Assembly (NCBI GenBank): GCA_958352145.1
Contig: CATWNM010000021.1
Location: 1 to 37,380 of the forward strand
Direction of reading: 5' to 3'
DNA: 37,380 nt
DNA from: an uncultured Eubacteriales bacterium
Lineage (GTDB): Bacteria; Bacillota; Clostridia; Oscillospirales; CAG-272
Shown: piece after piece, positions 30,791 to 37,380 of the stretch
Numbering within the stretch: the first letter of the stretch is position 1
Layout: the number at the start of each line of letters is the position of its first letter
Program-made: the position numbers and the translations under genes
The notes under the pieces: model-generated
The model's database searches: none
Seen by the model: only the letters and a program-made list of their open reading frames with translations
What the model was told of the DNA's origin: nothing

Positions 30791-33700
30791 TTATTTCACA
30801 AAATATCTTTGCAGAAGCGCTGCAGCTTCCGCGCGGGTAATGTTGCTCTGCGGATCTATGACGCCATTTTCTTTGCCGGTTATGAGACCGTAGCCTACCG
30901 CCCATTCCAGACTGCTTCTTGCCCAGTCTGCAATCTGTTTTTCATCTGAAAATTTTGTGAGGTCGGCTTTTGCGTCTGCGCCGGTTCCTTTATAGCTCGC
31001 ATACCGTTTCATAATTGCCGCAGCTTCTTCCCGGGAAATCAATTTGTCAGGTGCAAATTCCGTATCGGAGTAACCTTTTACGATTCCGTTGGTTTCCGCC
31101 CAAATCACAGCGCTTGTGTAATATTGATTTGCTGAAACGTCGGCAAATCTGCTTTCTCCGCTGATTTGAGGTTCGCCCTCGGCACGGTAAAGCGCCGTGA
31201 CCATCATTCCGCGCGAGACGGCCGTATCGGGTGCAAAGCGGTCCTCGGTTATGCCGAAAAACAAGCCGTTGGCCGAGGCGTACAATACCGCGTCATAAAA
31301 CCAGTCGTTTTCGTTTACGTCCGAAAATGTCAAGGTCTGTTGATCTTTTGTCCATCCTGCGTACAGCGTGAAATCTTTTGTCACTTTGGTATTGAAATCA
31401 TACGCTTCGGTGCAAGCTTGATCTGTGTACCATCCATGAAAGGTGAAGCCCGCTTTTTCGGGTGTTTGGGGCTTGGTGACAGCGGTGTTTTTATCCACGC
31501 GTTTATCTGCAATTTGGCTGCCGCCCTGTGTATTAAATGTCACGGTGTATTGCGTCACAGAGGTGTTGCCGGAAGCGGGAGAAAACACCGTGACGGAAAT
31601 GTTGGCAGCTTCGACCGGTGCATAGTTGGCGTCCGCAGGTGTAAATATTGCTGTTTCCTTATAATTTCCGCTTGCGCTCATGACTCGGTCGTTTTTCCAT
31701 GTCCATACGCCCTCCAACTTTGTACCGTTCAGTCCGGTTATAACGCCCCCGGAAAGCGTGGACGTGGAAAGCTGCTGGCCGCGCCGTATACGTTTGGATG
31801 TGGGGGCCGTGACAACGGTTGACGGCGCCGGTGCTACATGTACGGTTACCGTGGCTGTGATTTCCGCATAGTTGCCGTCCGCTGCTTTTGTAACTTTAAT
31901 CGTGCTTTCGCCGGCGCTTAAAATCGTTACTTTTCCAGTTTCATCAATGCTTACGCTACTGCCGGCCGTGATTTCGAAGGAGAGCGTACCGGAGCCGCTG
32001 CCGCCTGTAATGTCCAGCGAAAATGCTGCGTCGCCGAATGTCTTAGGGGGTATCGCCGCAATCACAAGCGCTTCTTGCTGTTCTTTTGCAACGTTTACTG
32101 TGAAATTGTCGTTTAACTCTCCGTAAGAAACTGTTGCAATTGAATTTCCTATAGTATTGAGCGCCGTGCCGCTTACGGGCGACACGTGGATGCCGTTTGC
32201 TTCAAAATCGGCGAATACAATGTCTTTTTCGTACTTTTGGCTGCCTGCAGCGTAGGAAAGCGTAACGGAAAGTCCGCTCCAGTCTGCAAGCCCGCCCAGC
32301 GTGTAGTTGGTTTTTGCCGGCTGCGTTTTAATCATAATGCCTGTTACGGCTGGCACAACCGTCTGCAATATTTGCGGATCGCTGTCTAATGTATCCGTTC
32401 CGTTGCCCAGTTTCACTATAGAAACATTCAGCCCGTAAAAATTCGGAAAATCCAGATGCGCAATCGCTCCGTTTGCATCGGCGGAGATATTCAAAAAATA
32501 TTTTTGTACCTCTAAGCGGTAATTTCCATTTGGGATGAGACCAGTCAGCCTATCGTTTTCATAATCCGCCTGCGCGCTTGGCGTGGGCTCTTTGGTGAAG
32601 TTGGCGGCCGCTACTGCTTTGACTTTTTCCATGGCGAACGCCGCACTGGAAGTTACCGTTGCTTTAGACAAGTCTTGACGGATGAACTGATATGTAATTC
32701 CGTTTATAGACACCGCCGTTTTTGCGGTATATTCGCCCGCCGCAGCGGTGGTGAAAGCGACACCTGCAGCGCCTGCAGGGACAGTAAGATCGTTGGTGTC
32801 GCTGCCCGCTTGCGCGGTGATCGGCACGCTGGCCGGCAGCGTCATATTGGTGATATATGCGTTGATCATAGATGCCGGATCGGACGCTTGGTTTGCAGTT
32901 TCCGTAATTGCCGGGCGATTTGAGTTTTCTTGAGAAAATGCGTAAACCTCCGCACCGTTTTCGATATGGAGCGTCACTTTGGCGGCGCTATTTTTTCCTT
33001 GGCCGATGCCGCAGGCATTGCTGCCTCCGTAGGCTGTTACTTTTGCGTCTGCGCCGATCGTAATTTTGATTTCGCCTTTGTTTTGATCGTAACCGCCGAT
33101 GCCCGCCGCATTGGGACCGCCGTATGCGGTGACATTGCCGCCGCGGATAATCACGTCCGCTGTGCCGCCGCCGATGCCGGCACAGCCATAACCTCCGATT
33201 GCCGTTACCGTTCCGCCTGTAATCGTAATGATTCCGCCGGGCTGACCCTGTGACGCGCCGATTCCGCTTGCCTGTGCGCTCGTAACGTCATTCCAGCCGG
33301 CCGGCATACCTTCTCCTGTGGTGGCGGTTACGATACCGCCGTTGATCGTAATCGTTCCGCCGGATCCGTAGTCTCCTCCGCCGATTCCCGCACCGAAGCC
33401 AAAGCCATGAGCGTCAATTTTTCCGCCGTTGATGACGATTTCTCCGGTATACGTATATGCGCCGCCCGAAGTGTTCTGTCCGCCGATGCCGGCAAAACCG
33501 CAGGCGAATCCGCCGGAAGTGTCGCCCTGATCGCTGTAATATTCCATCTGCGCGCCGTATACTTCTAAAGTTTCGGTATTTTCGCCGCTGATGGTCAGCT
33601 TTGCACCGTTATCTACCAAGATGCCGGGGCCTGCCGCATAGCTCCTGAGCAGATTCTCACCGATCAGCGTCAGCATGATCGTTGAGCCCGTTGGAACCGT

Positions 33701-35283
33701 GAGCGCGCTGCCGTTGCAGTTTTTCAAATCAACTTTTAAGTTATTCAGTGCGATATTGGCATCGACGCCGGTTGTTACTGCGATGGCGGCGTAGGTTATA
33801 GGATTGCTCTTTGCCGTAATTTCAAGCGGAACATCCGTTAAAATATTCAGAATGTTGCTCGTATTATCGTATTCGTAGTCGATTCCAAGCTGGCCGCCGG
33901 TCACGATAAACGGCCCTGCTTCAGTAGGCCCGGGCTTTTCCGCTAATTGAAGCTGATTGTTTTCGTCAATTTTTACCCGATAGTCCGCAAGATCGCTTGT
34001 AAAGTAGTCGGATGGATTTTTTTCACCCATATATGTATTCCAACCGTCGGTAAATACGCCGGGGGTTGTCATGCCAACGCCGATTGGTCCGGCGTCGTTT
34101 TTGTTTATTTCTCCGGTGATGGCAATGGGATTATTGTTATACAGATAGATATTATCGGCCTTTCCCTTGGCGGTATTGCCGCTGATATCCGGCGTGCCGG
34201 ACAGGGACAGACTTCCGGCTCTTATAAAGATTCCGCCGCCCATGGTTTTTGAGGTGTTGTTCGCGACGCTGCCGCCGCGCATCTCAACGCTACTGTTTTC
34301 ACCATATGCAACAATGCCGCCGCCCTGCGTTGCGGCATTTTCAGTGATTTCACCGCTCTGCATCAGAAAGTGCCCGCTCATGATGCATACGCTGCCGAGC
34401 AGCGCGTTGTTTTGTGTGATTTCGCCGCCGTTCATAGTCAAGCTGCCGCTCTCAATCATCACGGCACCGCCGCCGGATGCAGCGGAATTTTGGGTCAATT
34501 TGCCGCCGCGTATCTCCAATGTGCCGCGGCTGGTTACGGCGCCGCCGTTGACGGAAGCATAGTTGCCGGAAATCTCGCCGCCCTCCATAATAAACGCAGA
34601 TCCGGCGTTCACATGTATTGCGCCGCCGCCACCGCCGTATGTCCCGTTGCCGGTTGCCGTATTGTTTCGAATCACTGAGCCGCTTTTCATCGTCAGCGTA
34701 CCGTCTACAATTTCTACGGCTGCGCCGTTTTGCGTTGAACCGGACAGGTGGTTGTTCTGCAATATCGCGCCCTCTTCCAAAATAACCGAAGCACCGCTGT
34801 CTATGTAGAACAGATTGGCTGTACCGGATGCTTGAAAGCCTGTGTTTTGGCGTTCCGCCACGTTGGACGGATCATCCCAAACGGCACCGCCGTCTATTGT
34901 GACGTTTTTCAGCGTCAGCTGGCTGCCGGAGACATTGATCATGAACAACTGGGCGGTTTTTTCCCCGCGGTAGATAGTGTGTCCGTTCCCATTTATTGTG
35001 ACGTTGTGCATCGCCGGAATGACGGAACCTAGGCCTGAGAGGGAAACGTCGCGGTTTAAACGGACGATTCCGTCTGGAGCCGTAAGAAACTCGGAAACAA
35101 AAAAAATATCTATAAAGTAATCCTTGGATACCCATGTCGAGCCGCCGTCAATGCTATATTCCGCTTCGGGTACTGCTGCGGTTCACCGTTGTCCGTATTG
35201 TTTGCATACGCGCCCGTGAGCATCAGTATGCATAGCATAAAAAATATTGCCGTCCTGTAAAATTTTCGTTTCATTTGCGTCAT
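30791..35283 (-). pseudogene. Large SLH-anchored beta-helix surface protein, frameshifted after the signal peptide
   Basis: The main frame (stop at 30791, open back to about 35179) encodes over 1,450 residues. In order: parallel beta-helix repeats of the GGxIxxNxAxxGGG type, a glycine-rich GIGG-repeat region resembling carbohydrate-binding surface proteins, two or three Ig-like domains, one InlB-type repeat (FNTQGG...FHGWYTD...LYAGWT) and three C-terminal S-layer homology domains (last about 178 residues). A signal peptide starts at ATG 35283 (KRKFYRTAIFFMLCILML, cleavage after AYA) but is in another frame. One extra base at about 35179-35181 would join them as NGEP-AAVPEAEYSIDGGSTW. Promoter, ribosome site (GAGAGGA) and terminator are intact. 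It is either a recent pseudogene, a phase-variable gene or a sequence error. Confidence 0.85.
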
Positions 35284-35315
35284 AAACAATATTCCTCTCT
35301 AAAAAATTCAAAAAT

Positions 35316-35344
35316 AATATAGCATGTTTTTCATTTGTTTACAA
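35316..35344 (-). promoter_or_regulatory. Promoter of the surface-protein gene
   Basis: Minus strand TTGTAA (35339-35344), 17-nt spacer, TATATT (35316-35321), 32 bases before the ATG. Confidence 0.7.
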
Positions 35345-35524
35345 TATTAAGTTATAAAAATTCATCAATTGTATCGTTTTGGAAACGGCATATAAACTTT
35401 CAGCTTGTCGAAAAATAAACGCGAGGGAAAATTGAATAAAAAGTACGGCGATATATAGATAAATATAACCAGTCTGTAAAAAAATCTTTGGTTCCCGGCG
35501 GGTTAAAAATGTATTCAGAAAAGC

Positions 35525-35565
35525 AAAAGCCGTCCAATGCTGATTAATCGCATTGGACAGCTTTT
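35525..35565 (-). terminator. Terminator of the XRE-TPR regulator gene
   Basis: Perfect 9-bp stem GTCCAATGC/GCATTGGAC extended past one mismatch by AAAAGC/GCTTTT (35525-35540 and 35550-35565). T-rich sequence follows on the minus strand. Confidence 0.85.
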
Positions 35566-35622
35566 CATTGGCGCGTGCCATAGTATCAGCTGAACAATTT
35601 TGTCTTGACGTTCCTTTTCCAT

Positions 35623-36492
35623 TCAGCGCCGGAGTTTTTCCAGCAGCGCGCGGTATTGGAGTTGGCTTTCATAAGCGCCTTTGTAATCTTCGCACTGTCG
35701 GCAACAGGTTTCAATTACGGAGACGGAAAGCAAAGACAGAAAGACGGGGGTTTCCCGTGAGTTTGTCAGCGTACGCAGGATTAGGATGGCATCGACAAAT
35801 TTATATTCTGAAATCAAAAGCTTTGCGCGTAGAAAAGAGGCGTACGGCGTTTCCAGGCAGTTCATCTCAAGCAGCAGCCGTACGGATTCAGCGCGGCCGT
35901 TTTCTAGCATTTTTAAAGCGTAAAGAAATAATCCAGGGGAAAAAGAAAAATCAGGCGGCTCCGTCATGCTTGCCAGAAGTTCGCCGGTTTTTTCAATTTG
36001 TTCCATAATATTTCTCAAAAGGCCGATATGCGACGCTGTGACGAGCGTGTCCGTCGGGATCAATTGATCGAGACAGCTTTCCGCGCGCAACAGGTATTGT
36101 TTCGCCGTGATAAAATCTCCTCGGTAAAACGCGCTGAAAGCGATGCCGAATGCGCAGCGGGCGTAGATTAGCGCGATGTCGTTTGTGATTTCTATGCCGG
36201 ATTGTTCAAACAGCCGCATACACACGGCAATATTGCCGTTTTTAAATTCTTTCGTAAGCAGATTGACTGTGCGTGCGCGCTCTGCCGAAAAAATGTCTAT
36301 ACGTTCGTCCAGCAGTATGCCAGGCGTCGTTTCAAGCCTTTTTGCAATTTCACAGAGCGTCGGGAGGGAGGGAAGCGCCGTTTCGTTTTCGATCTGACTA
36401 AGCATGCCGCGTGTGACGATCCCGTCTGCGAGCCCTGCCTGCGTCATTCCGCGTTTTTTGCGCAGCATACGGATCTTTTCTCCGACAGACAT
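35623..36492 (-). CDS. XRE-family regulator with C-terminal TPR-like domain
   Basis: 289 residues. N-terminal HTH_3 domain at about 4-65 (GEKIRMLRKKRGMTQAGLADG, recognition region MLSQIENETALPSLPTL), then about 220 residues of helical repeats resembling the peptide-binding TPR domain of Rgg/PlcR/RNPP-type regulators. Start ATG 36492 is fixed by AAGGAGG ten bases upstream; an in-frame reading further upstream overlaps the fumarase gene. No small signal-peptide gene is visible next to it. It follows the fumarase subunit by 25 bases without a terminator, so it may be co-transcribed with it. Its target could include the adjoining surface protein, but that is only positional. Confidence 0.85.
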   Translation of the reverse strand: MSVGEKIRMLRKKRGMTQAGLADGIVTRGMLSQIENETALPSLPTLCEIAKRLETTPGILLDERIDIFSAERARTVNLLTKEFKNGNIAVCMRLFEQSGIEITNDIALIYARCAFGIAFSAFYRGDFITAKQYLLRAESCLDQLIPTDTLVTASHIGLLRNIMEQIEKTGELLASMTEPPDFSFSPGLFLYALKMLENGRAESVRLLLEMNCLETPYASFLRAKLLISEYKFVDAILILRTLTNSRETPVFLSLLSVSVIETCCRQCEDYKGAYESQLQYRALLEKLRR

Positions 36493-36517
36493 GGCCCGTA
36501 ACCTCCTTGAATTTATT

Positions 36518-37045
36518 TTACGGCTTTGGATGGAATATGCTTTGTCCTGTGGTGTCAATCCCTACAAAAAGCGGAAACTGTTCAATTTCCATACGTTTGA
36601 CCGATTCGCAGCCTAAGTCTTCATATGCAATGACCTCACAGGCGCGTATGGCCATGGACGCGAGCGCGCCTGCGCCGCCGATTGCGCACAAATAGAGGCC
36701 GCCGTATTTTTGAACGGCGGCATAGACCGCCGGGCTGCGGTCACCTTTGCCGATGGTCGCCGCAAGTCCTCGGGCATAAAAGTCGGGCGCATACGGATCC
36801 ATCCGCGAGGAAGTCGTCGGGCCGCAGGCGCCGACGGCGGTATTCTTTGCGGGAGTCGGTCCTGCATAATAAATAAAGGCACTGTTTAGATCAAAGGGCA
36901 GAGAAGCACCGGCGCGGAGCGCTTCGGCAATGCGTTTGTGCGCCGCGTCGCGCGCCGTGTATACAGTGCCGGAAAGCAGAATCTCCTCGCCGGCCCGCAA
37001 TGTGCCCGCCCATTCTTTAAAATCATCGGTGTAATATGTTTTCAT
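36518..37045 (-). CDS. Fumarate hydratase class I beta subunit (Fe-S hydro-lyase, C-terminal type)
   Basis: 175 residues matching the beta part of two-subunit class I fumarases and L-tartrate dehydratases: LLSGTVYTARDAAHKR (23-38), the swivel-domain signature CGPTTSSRMD (74-83), and GLAATIGKGD. The iron-sulfur cluster is held by the alpha subunit, which is not next to it in the window: the gene upstream is an unrelated helical protein. Start ATG 37045 comes two bases after that gene's stop; there is no clear ribosome site, so translation is probably coupled. Fumarase against tartrate dehydratase cannot be decided from this subunit. Confidence 0.88.
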   Translation of the reverse strand: MKTYYTDDFKEWAGTLRAGEEILLSGTVYTARDAAHKRIAEALRAGASLPFDLNSAFIYYAGPTPAKNTAVGACGPTTSSRMDPYAPDFYARGLAATIGKGDRSPAVYAAVQKYGGLYLCAIGGAGALASMAIRACEVIAYEDLGCESVKRMEIEQFPLFVGIDTTGQSIFHPKP

Positions 37046-37047
37046 GA

Positions 37048-37380
37048 TCAGAATTTTAATTTATGTTCTTCTGTAAACAGTTTCGCCGCTTCAGTTTCGA
37101 CAGCGGTCTCTGCTTCGGTTTTGACGGCCGATAGTTTGTCGTCAAACGCTTCTGTGGATTGGCTGATGTTTTCAGCCAATGTATGCAGCAAAGCGGCTGT
37201 TTTTTCCGTTTGTTCGGCCAGCGCAGCATAAGATTGATGTGCGGACTTGCGCATCTGGTTTTTGACGGCATAAGCCGCCGTGGCGGCTCGGGCATTGAAA
37301 TTTCGTGCTGCGCCGGTCAGTTGTTCGTTGGCTTCGCGCATTTTGCGCACAGCGTCAGCAAGAGCATCCACATTGAGGAC
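37048..37380 (-). CDS. Unknown helical protein, C-terminal part (start outside window)
   Basis: The frame is open to the window edge, so only the last about 110 residues are seen. They are almost entirely predicted helix, rich in Ala, Glu, Lys and Gln with heptad-like spacing (coiled coil), and have no cysteines, membrane segment or motif I recognise. It ends two bases before the fumarase beta gene. It is not the fumarase alpha subunit, which has conserved cysteines and a different composition. Confidence 0.7.
   Translation of the reverse strand, partial: VLNVDALADAVRKMREANEQLTGAARNFNARAATAAYAVKNQMRKSAHQSYAALAEQTEKTAALLHTLAENISQSTEAFDDKLSAVKTEAETAVETEAAKLFTEEHKLKF

Larger units (their letters stand above)
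35284..35622. other. Intergenic region upstream of the surface-protein gene
   Basis: Holds the surface-protein promoter and the terminator of the XRE-TPR gene. A minus-strand open frame of about 80 codons overlaps both signals and lacks a ribosome site, so I do not count it as a gene. Confidence 0.65.

Noticed and set aside
34100..34700. CRISPR-like or short tandem DNA repeats in the surface protein gene
   Set aside because: The repetition is at protein level (beta-helix turns) with diverged codons; no regular repeats with unique spacers. No CRISPR array was seen anywhere.
31166..34808. Several plus-strand open frames opposite the surface protein gene
   Set aside because: The repeats and biased composition of the real gene keep antisense frames open; no ribosome sites fit.
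35339..35581. An 80-codon minus-strand open frame between the surface protein and the XRE-TPR gene
   Set aside because: It overlaps a clear terminator and a promoter and has no Shine-Dalgarno site.

Overview
The window looks like a chromosomal segment of an anaerobic, low-to-mid GC Firmicute of the class Clostridia. Genus and species cannot be told from the sequence alone. The grounds are near-consensus sigma-A promoters (TTGACA, 17-nt spacer, TATAAT-like), strong Shine-Dalgarno sites, the tig-clpP-clpX order, a TatD-linked radical SAM gene, a YaaH/SleL-type LysM-GH18 protein (a family tied to sporulation), a sodium-pumping decarboxylase operon and an SLH-anchored surface protein.

Layout. 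1-2986 (+): 3' part of metG, then tatD and a radical SAM gene, all overlapping. 3110-6344 (-): GTP-type PEP carboxykinase and the LysM-GH18 protein. 6468-7736 (+): enolase. 7845-7920: tRNA-Lys(UUU), into which a very small integrative element of about 2.54 kb has inserted (7875-10488). A 77-bp direct repeat with two mismatches marks its ends. It carries a tyrosine integrase with all expected catalytic residues, a small acidic protein, a Cro/CI-type regulator, a 60-residue protein and several hairpin-rich noncoding stretches. 10675-11361 (-): orphan OmpR-type response regulator. 11528-12622 (+): ychF. 12788-16162 (-): clpX, clpP, tig. 16262-23162 (-): one long probable operon transcribed in the order ApgM/proposed homoserine kinase, lepB, rbgA, rnhB, yraN, M19 dipeptidase, thrC, metallophosphoesterase. 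23511-25509 (+): rplS with a probable autoregulatory leader, then an ECF-like sigma factor with a membrane partner. 25634-30524 (-): five-gene biotin-dependent carboxyltransferase and Na+-pump operon. 30791-35283 (-): a large beta-helix/SLH surface protein whose signal peptide is out of frame with the rest. 35623-37380 (-): XRE-TPR regulator, fumarase beta subunit and a partial helical protein.

How the parts fit. PEP carboxykinase, enolase, the OadA/OadB/OadG/biotin-carrier/carboxyltransferase set and a fumarase subunit all act around the PEP-oxaloacetate-C4 acid node. This suggests fermentation that interconverts C3 and C4 acids and stores decarboxylation energy as a sodium gradient. tig-clpP-clpX (folding and proteolysis), rbgA-rplS (50S assembly) and lepB (secretion) are housekeeping. 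The clearest accessory DNA is the mini-element in tRNA-Lys. It encodes integration and its own regulation but has no visible relaxase, replication or capsid gene, and I regard it as the most novel part of the window. All functional statements are homology inferences made by eye; no database search was run.
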